Shown: positions 16,181-24,632 of the stretch, in pieces
Layout of the letters: each line of letters begins with the position of its first letter
How positions within the stretch are numbered: position 1 is the first letter of the stretch
Origin: Candidatus Villigracilis proximus
Lineage (GTDB): Bacteria; Chloroflexota; Anaerolineae; Anaerolineales; Villigracilaceae
Reading direction: 5' to 3'
NCBI GenBank assembly: GCA_016715195.1
Contig: JADKBB010000012.1
Span: 1-64,000 of the forward strand
DNA: 64,000 bases
Position numbers and translations under genes: made by a program
The notes under the pieces: generated by a model
Databases searched by the model: none
Seen by the model: only the letters and a program-made list of their open reading frames with translations
What the model was told of the DNA's origin: nothing

Positions 16181-17083
16181 ATGAAAATACTGGTGATTGA
16201 GAATGACCCAAAAGAATTTGCTCTGATCCAACAGGCGTTGAGCGGCAAAAGCGTGGTGATTCAACTTGCTTCGAGTGAGCAGGTCTGGCCGTATGTCCAT
16301 TCGGGAGAGGCGCGATTTTTGATCGCGAATTGGGATACGAGCGATCTGCGCGGCACACAGTTTATTCCGCGGGTTCGTGCGGCAAAGACTTCCATTCCCC
16401 TGTATATTTTGTTGACGACTTCAAAAAATGCAGAAGATGATCTTGCGCCTTCGGGCGCAGACGATACGATTCAGCGGCCTTTTAAGAATCAGGATTTGAA
16501 GAATCGAATTGGCATGGCGGAGCGGATCGTGTCTTTGGCGAGCAATCTTGCGATGGCACGTGATCAGTTGGAGCATCAGGCGGCGTTCGATGCGCTGACA
16601 GGGTTTATGAATCGCGCGGCTTTCTTCCGCCAGTCTACGGGGGAGTTGGAGCGTGCGCGGCGTTCATCGTTGCCGTTGAGTTTGATCTCGCTTGATATTG
16701 ATAATTTTAAACTGATCAACGATACGTTTGGCGTGGATATCGGGGATGAGGTGCTGCGGGTGGTGGCGCAGGCCATTCGTGAGAAGAGCCGTCCGTATGA
16801 TTGCATTGGACGTTGGACGGGGGATGAGTTTGTGATTTTGCTTTCGGGGGTGATCGGCGCGGATGCGGAAAAAGTAACAGAGAGGATCATTGCCGGGGTG
16901 CGCGGCACCCGCATCGAGGTTAAGGGTGAAGCGCCGCTTAATGTCAAGATCAGTGCGGGGATTGCGTCTGCGGCGCGCATCAGCACATCCACTGAAGTGG
17001 AGCCGTTGATCCAGCAGGCGCGGCAGGCCATGTCGCGTGCGAAAGAGGCGGGCGGGAATCAAATCTTTTTAATGTTTGTGTAG
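16181..17083 (+). CDS. Response regulator with receiver and GGDEF-type domain (TGDEF variant)
   Basis: A 300-residue protein. Residues 1-120 form a receiver domain (MKILVIENDP with the acidic pair, D52 in NWDTSD as likely phospho-acceptor). Residues about 135-300 form a GGDEF domain starting at DALTGFMNRAAF. The signature reads RWTGDEF (T213 to F217), with Thr in place of the first Gly. Such first-position variants may be active or degenerate. The catalytic Asp/Glu are kept and metal-binding Asp residues occur in ISLDIDNFKLIND. TATAAT (about 16153) and AGGAC precede ATG 16181. It probably links a phosphorelay to cyclic-di-GMP synthesis; no partner kinase is adjacent. Confidence 0.85.
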   Translation: MKILVIENDPKEFALIQQALSGKSVVIQLASSEQVWPYVHSGEARFLIANWDTSDLRGTQFIPRVRAAKTSIPLYILLTTSKNAEDDLAPSGADDTIQRPFKNQDLKNRIGMAERIVSLASNLAMARDQLEHQAAFDALTGFMNRAAFFRQSTGELERARRSSLPLSLISLDIDNFKLINDTFGVDIGDEVLRVVAQAIREKSRPYDCIGRWTGDEFVILLSGVIGADAEKVTERIIAGVRGTRIEVKGEAPLNVKISAGIASAARISTSTEVEPLIQQARQAMSRAKEAGGNQIFLMFV

Positions 17084-17086
17084 TTT

Positions 17087-17398
17087 TTATATCAATTGCA
17101 AAATTAATAACGCGATCATGCCTGCCAGAATGGTGAGTAGTGTATTTTTTGTGAACCATGCGGCTAGAATGGCGATGATGCCCGCGAATAAACGGACATT
17201 GTCAAAAGATAGATCGAGGCTGTTTGCGCGATACAACAATTCGGGGAAGATGATGGCAGAGAGGACTGCGGGCGGGACGTAATGCAATGCCTTGCGCATC
17301 GTCTCCGGGACTTCAAACCTGCCAAATAAAAAGATCAGAGAGAATCTCATTCCAAAGGTGGTTAACCCGCCGATAAACATGATCAGCCAGATATTCAT
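17087..17398 (-). CDS. azlD: AzlD-family small subunit of branched-chain amino-acid exporter
   Basis: A 103-residue membrane protein with three to four hydrophobic helices and the AzlD pattern MFIGGLTTFGMRFSLIFLFG near the N-terminus. AzlC/AzlD pairs export branched-chain amino acids or analogues. Its ATG overlaps the azlC stop by 4 bases (ATGA-type coupling), which supports joint translation. It converges with the GGDEF gene with only 3 bases between the stops and no visible terminator. Confidence 0.85.
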   Translation of the reverse strand: MNIWLIMFIGGLTTFGMRFSLIFLFGRFEVPETMRKALHYVPPAVLSAIIFPELLYRANSLDLSFDNVRLFAGIIAILAAWFTKNTLLTILAGMIALLILQLI

Positions 17399-18078
17399 TT
17401 TCTACTCTCCATGATCGTTCCAACTGCAATGCCTGCCAGTGCGGCGAGGATCAATCCCAACTTGAATGGAAGACTATAAGCCAGCAAGGCAACGATTCCT
17501 GCGGTTAATGCAGCCGCGATCATGGGACGGTTTTTTAACGCGGGTACGACCATGGCGATAAAGGTTAAGGGCAGGGCAAAATCCAATGACCAGGATTCAG
17601 GAATGGCAGTGCCAAGAAAAATTCCGATCGCGGTGCTGATCTGCCAGATGAACCATAAGGAAAATCCCGCGCCCAGTAAGAACCAATGATTTGTGGGTGT
17701 AACGCCTTCTGCTTCATAGTTTAGGATGCTTGGCGCGTAGGCTTCGTCGGTTAGGAAATAAGAGAGAATGACTTTCCATTTTAACGAAAGATTTTTTAAG
17801 TAAGGCGCGAGCGATGCGCTGTATAACATGTGACGCAGATTCACAACTGCGATGGTGACGATGATCACGAAGCCGGGCGCTTCATCGTGAATTAACTGTG
17901 CTGCCACAAATTGCGATGAGCCTGCGAACACAATCGATGACATGAATTGCGAGGCCAGTGTGGAGAGTCCGGCTTTGAGTGCCAGGGTGCCGTAGATCAT
18001 GCCGAATGGGAATACGCCAACCAGTAATGGAAATTCCGCGCGGACGCCCTCGATAAAATTTCTTCTTGCTTCACTCAT
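17395..18078 (-). CDS. azlC: AzlC-family large subunit of branched-chain amino-acid exporter
   Basis: A 227-residue membrane protein from ATG 18078 (MSEARRNFIEGVRAEFPLLVGVFPFG). The first helix and the sequence SSIVFAGSSQFVAAQLI are AzlC hallmarks, followed by LRHMLYSASLAPYL. A much longer in-frame opening back to 18306 overlaps the amine oxidase gene and is not credible. GGAG lies about 6 bases before the chosen ATG. It lies 26 bases after the amine oxidase stop, so the three genes may be one transcript. Confidence 0.9.
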   Translation of the reverse strand: MSEARRNFIEGVRAEFPLLVGVFPFGMIYGTLALKAGLSTLASQFMSSIVFAGSSQFVAAQLIHDEAPGFVIIVTIAVVNLRHMLYSASLAPYLKNLSLKWKVILSYFLTDEAYAPSILNYEAEGVTPTNHWFLLGAGFSLWFIWQISTAIGIFLGTAIPESWSLDFALPLTFIAMVVPALKNRPMIAAALTAGIVALLAYSLPFKLGLILAALAGIAVGTIMESRK

Positions 18079-18104
18079 AAATTCTCCGTGATCTTTTTGG
18101 GCGG

Positions 18105-19457
18105 CTAGGATGTAATGCCGATAATATTTTGTGCGGCGCGTTGACCACTTTCCGCCGCGCCTTCCATAAAGCCTTGATAGATCGTTGCGTGTTCGCCCGC
18201 GAAGTATAAATGACCCGCAGGCGCAAAGAGGGTTTGCCAGTGTGAAGTCACCTGGCCGGGAGCGAGCGCCATGTAGGAACAGCGTGAGTAGGGTTCGTTG
18301 ATCCATGCGATGGTGGCTGTATTTTCGATCAGGTCGGAGGAACCGGGGAAGATTTTTTCGATGACGGAAACAGCGAGGTTTATCCGCTCCTGGTCTGATA
18401 AGGCGGATAGCTTCGCGCCGGGGCCGCCGCCAGTGTAGGCGGTGAGGATGCCGTGTTCACTTTGTATATGACTGGTCGCTTCCCAGGTCAGAACGATTTG
18501 CTGGTCGGTCGACAAGCGGCCATTCCACCCTTTGGCTTTCCAAAAGCGTTTGCGATATTCGATCATGACCTTGGTCACAGCACCGTAGGAGATCTCATTG
18601 ACCATGCGTTGATGTGCCTGCGGCAGCGGTGGATTAAACTCGATCAGCCGCGCTGTTGTCAGCGGGATGGCGAGGATTGCAAATGAAGAGGAGATGGTTT
18701 GAAATGAATTTCCCTGTTTATAGGTGACAGTGACTCCATCGGTTTGGTCATTGATGGAAGTGACTTCCGCGTTTAAGCGCAGGTCTGGAAGGACGGAGGC
18801 GATGGCGCGTGGTATTTGGTCATTGCCGCCGATGACACGGTAGGTTGGTTCGTAGAGTCCCGGTTTGCTGTAATACATGGCGGAGTTGCGCGCCAGATCA
18901 AGCAGTGAAAAATTTTCAGGCTCGCAGGTATATTCCGAGCGGATATGATCCGCGAAGGCCATGCGTGCCAGCGGATGCGCGGCTTGTCGGTTGATCCAGT
19001 CTGCGGCGGATTGTTGATCCAATTCTTTTGCATTCGGCGCGGATTCAGGATGCTGCGGGTCGGGGACTTGCTTCGACAATTCTGCGAGTGCCGTCCAAAT
19101 GGAATCAACTTCCTTTCCCAGATCAAAGCCCCAGATATTTGTGTCGTTTGAATTTCCGGCTTTGCCTTCGTATGCGTCCCAGTCGTCGGCTTGTCCCTGC
19201 CAACTGCCGACTTCGCCCAATGGCAGATGAAACTCTTTTGCAAAACCCAGCATACGTGTGTGATCTTTATCAATGAACTCGGCGCCGCCCTCGGCGATCA
19301 GTCCGTTTGAAAAATTATGCATCGAAAAAACACGTCCGCCGACACGGCCTCTGGCTTCAAGTACTGTCACCTGCCAGCCTGCACGATGTAATTCATAGGC
19401 GGCTGAAAGGCCGGCCATTCCTGCGCCGATCACAGTGACTGATCTATTTTTTTTCAT
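18105..19457 (-). CDS. FAD-dependent flavin amine oxidase
   Basis: A 450-residue monoamine-oxidase-type flavoprotein. The N-terminus has VTVIGAGMAGLSAAYELH, then VTVLEARGRVGGRVFS, the double FAD signature of the family. The C-terminus has LYFAGEHATIYQGFMEGAAE, the second FAD-binding segment. Substrates may be amines, amino acids or polyprenoid-like compounds. A GTG 9 bases upstream (19466) is an alternative start; ATG 19457 is chosen because MKKNRSVTVIGAG is the usual spacing to the glycine motif. The gene begins about 11 bases after the comM stop. Confidence 0.88.
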   Translation of the reverse strand: MKKNRSVTVIGAGMAGLSAAYELHRAGWQVTVLEARGRVGGRVFSMHNFSNGLIAEGGAEFIDKDHTRMLGFAKEFHLPLGEVGSWQGQADDWDAYEGKAGNSNDTNIWGFDLGKEVDSIWTALAELSKQVPDPQHPESAPNAKELDQQSAADWINRQAAHPLARMAFADHIRSEYTCEPENFSLLDLARNSAMYYSKPGLYEPTYRVIGGNDQIPRAIASVLPDLRLNAEVTSINDQTDGVTVTYKQGNSFQTISSSFAILAIPLTTARLIEFNPPLPQAHQRMVNEISYGAVTKVMIEYRKRFWKAKGWNGRLSTDQQIVLTWEATSHIQSEHGILTAYTGGGPGAKLSALSDQERINLAVSVIEKIFPGSSDLIENTATIAWINEPYSRCSYMALAPGQVTSHWQTLFAPAGHLYFAGEHATIYQGFMEGAAESGQRAAQNIIGITS

Positions 19458-19468
19458 GGGACTCACTT

Positions 19469-20998
19469 CTACATTGAATTTAATTTGGGCCTGTATTGCA
19501 GCGCCTCTGCCAGATGCGTGGGTTGGATCTCGTCACAGCCGCCGAGGTCTGCAATGGTGCGGGCGAGTTTGAGCACGCGGTGATAGGCTCGCGCGGACAG
19601 TTGTAACTGTGCCATGGCGGAGCGCATCAGGCTCTGACTTTGATCGTCAAGTTTGCAATGTTCGCGGATTTCTTTCACGCGCATATCTGCATTCGACACC
19701 ACATGCTTTGAATCTGAATTTGCATAGCGCGCAGTTTGACGATCTCTCGCGGCCTGAATACGGGCGCGGATGGTTTCGGATGATTCGCCGACTCTGTCTC
19801 CGCTCAGTTTTTCATAATCCACACGCGGCACTTCGATGTGAATATCGATGCGGTCGAGCAATGGGCCGGAGATTCGTTTTTGATATTTGGTCACTGTAGA
19901 TGGGGAGCAGGTACACGGCTTTTGGCTGTCTCCAAAATATCCGCAGGGACAGGGATTCATGGCGGCCACGAGCATAAAATTTGCAGGGAAGGTGGATGAG
20001 CCTTGCGCACGTGAGATCGTAACTACTTTATCTTCAATCGGCTGGCGCATGACTTCTAAAACACGTGAGCCGAATTCGGGAAGTTCATCTAAAAATAAAA
20101 CGCCGCGATGTGCGAGTGAGATTTCACCGGGGTGCGGCCAGTTGCCGCCGCCGACTAATCCCGCGTGGCTGATAGTGTGATGCGGCGCGCGGAATGGACG
20201 ATGACGGATCATCGGCGTTTCGGGAGGGAGCGCATCAGCTACCGAATAGATGCGGGTTACATCGAGAGATTCGTCCACGCTCATGTTGGGGAGAATGCCG
20301 GGCAATGCGCGTGCAAGTAATGTTTTGCCGGAGCCGGGCGGGCCGACCATAATTAAATTATGTCCACCGGCGGCGGCTACTTCAAAGGCGCGTTTGACAT
20401 GTTCCTGACCTCTGATTTCCTGAAAGTCAGTTGCAACTGTGGCAGCGGACGTGTCTACTTCGATGGTGGGGTGGGGATTAATCTCGCGGTTGCCGCTTAA
20501 GTATTCGTAGAGTTCGGAGAGAGATGCGACAGGGATGACTTCTAGATCGGGGATCAGAGCAGCTTCCGGTGCGTCAGAAGCGGGGACGAAGATTCGTTTA
20601 AATCCCTGCTGACGGGCAGTGGCTGCCATCGGTAAAATTCCGCGTGCGTGGCGCACGGTCCCATCTAAAGATAATTCACCGACGATCATGGTTGATTCGA
20701 TTGACTCAGCGGGGATGGCTCCGGTCATTGCCATCACACCCACGGCGATGGGCAGATCATAATATGGCCCCTCTTTGCGGACGGATGCGGGCGCGAGATT
20801 TACGATGACGCGTTTGCGTGGAAAAGTTAAGCCGACATTGCGCACCGCAGAAAAGACACGCTCGCGGCTTTCCTGCACGGCGGCATCAGGCAAGCCAACG
20901 ATGGTGACACCGCCTTTACCCGCGGTGATATCCACTTCCACTTCGACGACGACGCCTTCAAGGCCAATGACTGCACAGGAATATACGCGGGATAACAT
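19469..20998 (-). CDS. comM: YifB/ComM-family AAA+ ATPase (Mg-chelatase-like)
   Basis: A 509-residue protein. The N-terminal domain (MLSRVYSCAVIGLEGVVVEV, about residues 1-170) is the ChlI/LonC-like S5 fold of the family. The AAA+ module has Walker A MVGPPGSGKTLLARALPG, Walker B-type GVLFLDELPEF and sensor region LVAAMNPCPCGYFGD, followed by a C-terminal Mg-chelatase-like domain. ComM helicases extend heteroduplex during natural transformation. ATG 20998 is preferred over 21067, since the extra residues do not fit the family. It heads a run of minus-strand genes. Confidence 0.92.
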   Translation of the reverse strand: MLSRVYSCAVIGLEGVVVEVEVDITAGKGGVTIVGLPDAAVQESRERVFSAVRNVGLTFPRKRVIVNLAPASVRKEGPYYDLPIAVGVMAMTGAIPAESIESTMIVGELSLDGTVRHARGILPMAATARQQGFKRIFVPASDAPEAALIPDLEVIPVASLSELYEYLSGNREINPHPTIEVDTSAATVATDFQEIRGQEHVKRAFEVAAAGGHNLIMVGPPGSGKTLLARALPGILPNMSVDESLDVTRIYSVADALPPETPMIRHRPFRAPHHTISHAGLVGGGNWPHPGEISLAHRGVLFLDELPEFGSRVLEVMRQPIEDKVVTISRAQGSSTFPANFMLVAAMNPCPCGYFGDSQKPCTCSPSTVTKYQKRISGPLLDRIDIHIEVPRVDYEKLSGDRVGESSETIRARIQAARDRQTARYANSDSKHVVSNADMRVKEIREHCKLDDQSQSLMRSAMAQLQLSARAYHRVLKLARTIADLGGCDEIQPTHLAEALQYRPKLNSM

Positions 20999-21060
20999 GG
21001 GGTTATTGTAGCATTCCTTTTTTAGAATTGACTTGTCTTTTTGCTCTTTAGGAGTTAAGT

Positions 21061-21117
21061 GTGACACTTCGCGGAAAGGTTTTGATCACGGCAATTCCCG
21101 GAGACCCGATCTATTAA
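21061..21117 (+). other. Short orphan reading frame with ribosome binding site (possible gene remnant)
   Basis: TTTAGGAG precedes GTG 21061 at about 8 bases, and 18 codons follow (encoding VTLRGKVLITAIPGDPIY) to a TAA at 21115-21117. The peptide resembles the start of a larger soluble protein. It lies between the comM start and the end of the histidine kinase gene and overlaps the latter's stop. It may be the stump of a deleted gene or chance. Confidence 0.25.
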
Positions 21118-22910
21118 TTTTCTACTGTCCTGCTGTCTGAGATCGTAAAGCAAAATGTTGAACCTTTGCCCAGCCCTTCTGATTCGACCCATATTTTTCC
21201 ATTGTGGACTTCGATGATGCGTTTGACGAGCGCCAGCCCGATGCCTATGCCTTCACTGTCTGCGTTGAGCTTTTCGAATAGTCCGAATATTTTTTCGTGG
21301 AAGCGGGGTTCGATCCCGATGCCGTTATCTTTTACATAGATGATGGTATCAGTTTCGCTTTGCCGTTTGCCGATCTCGATCTGCGGCTGTGATTGGCTGC
21401 CCATATAATTGACGCAATTTTCAATTAAGCCTTGCAGAACCTCCAACAATCGTTTGCGATCTCCATAAACAAGGGGAAGGTCATCTGCGATATGTACAGC
21501 GATCCCTTGTTTTGTGATTTGCTCATGCAGCAAATCAATGGCTTCATCAAACAAGGTGCGTAATGATATTTTTTCAGAGGGATTGACAACCCGCCCAATG
21601 CTCAAGAGTTCAAGCAGTTCGTTGATAAGGCGCTGCATCTTGTCGGCCCCGTCGCTGATTCGTTCGATGTCCGTTTCAAGGCGGGGTATATTTTTGTCGA
21701 ACAAGTCCTTGCGTAATAAGCCCACAAAGCCTTTGATCGTGATCAGCGGTGACTTTAATTCGTGTGAAAGTGTGTAGGCGAAGCGTTCCAGTTCGGCATT
21801 CCTTTGTTCGAGTTCTCTGATCAATTTTTCGCGTATTTCTTCGGCATGTTTACGTTCGGTGATGTCTTGAAAAATACCAATGGAGATGAGCTGTTCGCTC
21901 TGCTCGTCGAAGCCTTTTACCGATGTGTCGGCTATCCAACGCACCTGACCATCTCGTGTACGGATGTGGAAGTCGCACTCCCAAAGAATGGAAAGATCTT
22001 CATTGGTGAGGCGATCAGCTTCCTGCAGAGTGAGATTCGAGAGTCTGCCGCGCGGAAAGGCTTCCAGTATCAGTGAGTTCCAAAGGTCGGAAGTTATTTC
22101 GGCGGCGGAGTAGCCGGTCATGGAGAGGATGCCTTCGCCAACGAATGTAAGTATGAACGTGTGTTCACCGCTGTGACTAAGAACATAGGGCACCAGGCCT
22201 GCGGAATCAATGGCGCGGCGATACATATCATCCAATTGTTGCAGGGCAAGTTGTGCTTGTTTGCGTTCGGTGATCTCGGTTTGTAGTTGTTTGATGTTGA
22301 CTTGTTGCAGGTGCAGGGACTTTTCCATTTGTATGCGCAGGTAGCGGACGATTAAGACGATGGCGCTTTCCTGCACTGCCAGGGTGATGAACATCTTCCA
22401 GAAAACAGCAACAGGTTGACCCGAGGAGAGAAGCGGCGGGTTGTAATGATTAATATCCAGCCAGTTGCCCCATAGTCCGATTGTGGAGAGTTGAAAGATC
22501 ATAAAGGGCAGGATGGCGCGGCTTGGCAGGAATAGTGTGCCGAGTAAAGCCTGAATGATGATGGAGATTTGATAGCCGGCGTACCAGTAGCCTTCGGCGG
22601 GCAGGCTGAGCATATCGATCAGATACCAGTGCAGGAGAAAACTTGCGCCAGCCCAATTCACTTTTTGGCGCGCTAGAAAGTAAAAGGTGAAGAGCAGGGG
22701 GATAATAATGAATGAAAGGCTGACCCACAGCGGCGCGTAAGGCTCGGGCTGATCGGGCGCGCCCGAATAGTTTTGGGTCATACCGAGCACGCGCAACAGG
22801 ATAACGATCGGCAGGAGTGACCGCAGAGCACGCTCGCGATAGGCGATGGTGGGATCGGTGGAACGCGGCGTGTACCACCACTTCCACGCGCGGACGAAGG
22901 GATTGGTCAA
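21114..22910 (-). CDS. Membrane-bound PAS sensor histidine kinase
   Basis: About 598 residues. The N-terminal part (to about residue 220) has five or six hydrophobic segments, then a short coiled coil (LHLQQVNIKQLQTEITERKQAQLALQ). A PAS domain follows with a PAC motif (ISIGIFQDITERKHAEE). The kinase core has the H-box YTLSHELKSPLITIKG, the N-box ENCVNYMG and DNGIGIEPRFHEKIFGLFEK with GIGLALVKRIIEVH. TTG 22910 is preferred: it overlaps the upstream stop (CATTGA) and follows AGAAGGAAC. A longer frame back to GTG 22967 is possible. No response regulator is adjacent. The input signal is unknown. Confidence 0.85.
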   Translation of the reverse strand: MTNPFVRAWKWWYTPRSTDPTIAYRERALRSLLPIVILLRVLGMTQNYSGAPDQPEPYAPLWVSLSFIIIPLLFTFYFLARQKVNWAGASFLLHWYLIDMLSLPAEGYWYAGYQISIIIQALLGTLFLPSRAILPFMIFQLSTIGLWGNWLDINHYNPPLLSSGQPVAVFWKMFITLAVQESAIVLIVRYLRIQMEKSLHLQQVNIKQLQTEITERKQAQLALQQLDDMYRRAIDSAGLVPYVLSHSGEHTFILTFVGEGILSMTGYSAAEITSDLWNSLILEAFPRGRLSNLTLQEADRLTNEDLSILWECDFHIRTRDGQVRWIADTSVKGFDEQSEQLISIGIFQDITERKHAEEIREKLIRELEQRNAELERFAYTLSHELKSPLITIKGFVGLLRKDLFDKNIPRLETDIERISDGADKMQRLINELLELLSIGRVVNPSEKISLRTLFDEAIDLLHEQITKQGIAVHIADDLPLVYGDRKRLLEVLQGLIENCVNYMGSQSQPQIEIGKRQSETDTIIYVKDNGIGIEPRFHEKIFGLFEKLNADSEGIGIGLALVKRIIEVHNGKIWVESEGLGKGSTFCFTISDSRTVEN

Positions 22911-23220
22911 TGAGTTCCTTCTGGCATTTCCTTGATGATCTTCATCGTCTCCACGCTGACCGTACACACACGCCCCAATAACTCAATCACCTGTTCTTTA
23001 TACGCTGCGAATTGATACGTGTTGAACTTCTCGGCAATGGTTGTGTCTTTGGGTTTCTTTTCTTTACAGCGTTTCAAAATCCATTTTGGTAAGACCCTAA
23101 TGGATTCTGAGACAATTAGGTCTCTCAATGGAGAATAATGTAAACGGAAAAGGTGTGGCAGTTTCTTTTGGAATTTTACCCGGCTGGTCTTTTTGCAATC
23201 AGAGTCGTCACTTGATTTAA
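22907..23220 (-). pseudogene. Uncharacterised reading frame downstream of the DUF4177-like gene, possibly its frameshifted continuation
   Basis: An open frame encoding KFQKKLPHLFRLHYS and ending TMKIIKEMPEGTH at the start of the histidine kinase gene. It has no convincing start of its own; the only ATG (23281) overlaps the upstream gene in another frame. One missing A in the run near 23195 would join it to the DUF4177-like frame as a protein of about 190 residues. I do not recognise the family. Alternatively it is a small independent gene with a non-ATG start. Confidence 0.4.
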
Positions 23221-23433
23221 ATCGGTTGCTCTTTCTGGGCTGGATAATAGTGATTTTGTGCCACCCATTATTACTTCCCACCCCTCTTGTCCAATAAGCG
23301 AAAGATACTCGTCAAGAGTATATAGCTTTGACGATGATAATCCCTTTGCAGGTATTTTGTTGATAATTTGGTTGTTCACTTGATTGACCATTCCATTTAT
23401 CACTTCAATCGTTTGGTATTCCCATTTCTGCAT
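23176..23433 (-). CDS. DUF4177-like small protein
   Basis: An 85-residue protein beginning MQKWEYQTIEV with EYLSLIGQEGWEVIMGG in the middle and LIAKRP at the end. The WEY opening and the QEGWE motif are typical of DUF4177, a small alpha/beta domain of unknown function. ATG 23433 is chosen because GGAGG precedes it by 5 bases; the upstream ATG at 23445 provides that very sequence. It may be frameshifted at its 3' end (see the next frame downstream). Confidence 0.65.
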   Translation of the reverse strand: MQKWEYQTIEVINGMVNQVNNQIINKIPAKGLSSSKLYTLDEYLSLIGQEGWEVIMGGTKSLLSSPERATDLNQVTTLIAKRPAG

Positions 23434-23506
23434 TTTGACCTCCATGAAGTTCTTTATGAAAATGTGTTAGTGACAACTACATAAAGTTTAGACGAGGTGG
23501 AAAAAA

Positions 23507-24328
23507 ATGTCAACAAAAATGGATATAATCGCCCGCATGGAAAATCAAAAACAACCTTTCTGGACGCGCGACTCATCCATTTTGTTGAGTGGGTTTCTGC
23601 TTACCATCTTTTTGATCGTTTATATCTGGTGGCCGCTCGCCGAAGAATATCTCGCCTACATCGATTGGAACGGCCCGTGGTGGCTCTACATCGATTGGCT
23701 GCTGCTTGGCGTTTTTCTTTTCATGTCCATTACCATTGTGGCGCGCGCGAATCTTAAGACCGATGTGTTGATTGTCTTCGTCGGCATTTGCGGCGGCCTC
23801 GCCATTGAATCATGGGGCACACAAACCAATCTCTGGCATTACTACACCGCCGAACGTCCGCCGCTTTGGATCATCCCCGCCTGGCCGATTGCCTCCCTTT
23901 CGATTGACCGCATCTCAAGATTTCTAAACCAACTTTTTGAACTGACGACTCAACGAACTAAATCTACTGTTGGCAGTTCACTGGTCACTGCACTTTACTG
24001 GCTGACATTCGCATCTTTCCTAACCCTCATGCTGGTCTTTGTTTCTCCAACATTCGACAAGTCCTATACATGGCTCGCATTGACGTTATGCATCCTGCTC
24101 ATCGTCACACCCAACGATCAACGCTTCGCCCTATTGACATTCATCGCCGGTGCCGGCCTCGGCTACTTTTTAGAATTATGGGGCACCACCCGTGAATGCT
24201 GGATATATTACACAAATCAAACGCCGCCATTGTTCGCCGTCCTCGCGCATGGCATGGCCGCAGTCGCATTTTGGCGCGCGGGGTTGTTGATGAAGTTGGT
24301 ATGGGGGAGAGTGGTGAGTAATGAGTAA
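23507..24328 (+). CDS. Polytopic membrane protein with an internal repeat, function unknown
   Basis: A 273-residue integral membrane protein with about eight hydrophobic segments. I do not recognise a named family. The two halves repeat: GGLAIESWGTQTNLWHYYT, then RPPLWIIPAWP (about residues 89-120), and GLGYFLELWGTTRECWIYYT, then TPPLFAVLAHG (about 220-255). The pattern (E-x-WGT, W-x-YYT, PPL) suggests an ancestral duplication with paired functional sites, perhaps a carotenoid or lipid-modifying membrane enzyme; this is speculation. GAGGTGG lies 6 bases before ATG 23507. An inner ATG (23537) preceded by TATAAT is the alternative. The C-terminal VVSNE comes from repeat DNA. Confidence 0.65.
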   Translation: MSTKMDIIARMENQKQPFWTRDSSILLSGFLLTIFLIVYIWWPLAEEYLAYIDWNGPWWLYIDWLLLGVFLFMSITIVARANLKTDVLIVFVGICGGLAIESWGTQTNLWHYYTAERPPLWIIPAWPIASLSIDRISRFLNQLFELTTQRTKSTVGSSLVTALYWLTFASFLTLMLVFVSPTFDKSYTWLALTLCILLIVTPNDQRFALLTFIAGAGLGYFLELWGTTRECWIYYTNQTPPLFAVLAHGMAAVAFWRAGLLMKLVWGRVVSNE

Positions 24329-24525
24329 AAAGTAATGAGTAAAAAGTAAAAAGTGAAAAACTGTCACTTTATTAACTCACTTTACGCAACACAACTCCGA
24401 AGGAGTGAAATGATTCTAGAATCAACGCAAAAATTTGTCCAACCCCGAAGGGGTGTCATGTCATCCCTTCGGGATTTGGGGATTCTGCGCCACAATTCTA
24501 TAATCGTGCCATCCCTACGGGATTG
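24306..24525. repeat. Array of repeat words: AGTAAAAAGT units and CCGAAGG palindromes
   Basis: At 24313-24358 a degenerate tandem array of GAGTAATGAGTAAAAAGT-like units runs through the end of the membrane protein gene. At about 24390-24520 four short palindromic modules follow: CTCCGAAGGAG, CCCCGAAGGGG, ATCCCTTCGGGAT and ATCCCTACGGGAT. No gene was recognised between 24329 and 24632. Confidence 0.8.
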
Positions 24526-24583
24526 TTTACTGCGTAACATCACTTTATTAAATTATGTCGTATGAGTTGGTTCTAGTTTAAAT

Positions 24584-24620
24584 AAAAACAGCGCGGACGA
24601 TAATCGTCCGCGCTGTTTTT
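24584..24620. terminator. Strong bidirectional terminator
   Basis: A 17-bp perfect stem, AAAAACAGCGCGGACGA (24584-24600) with its complement (24604-24620), and a TAA loop. It has a T-run on either strand. It lies 12 bases after the stop of the minus-strand DUF3597 gene. Confidence 0.9.
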
Positions 24621-24632
24621 ATTATATTATTT

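Noticed and set aside
17395..18306. Long azlC reading frame from 18306
   Set aside because: The extra 76 residues overlap the amine oxidase gene in antiphase and are not family-like; ATG 18078 has a ribosome binding site.
18000..19200. Antisense open frames across the amine oxidase gene
   Set aside because: They are shadows of a well-supported coding region with no independent start signals or protein features.
21000..21113. Terminator between comM and the histidine kinase gene
   Set aside because: No stable hairpin with a T-run could be found on the minus strand.
24306..24525. CRISPR-like array
   Set aside because: The repeat units differ in sequence and spacing, are themselves palindromic words, and there are no cas genes.
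24353..24565. Seventy-codon plus-strand reading frame in the repeat region
   Set aside because: It consists of repeat DNA (AGTAAAAAGT words and CCGAAGG palindromes), has no ribosome binding site and no protein-like sequence.
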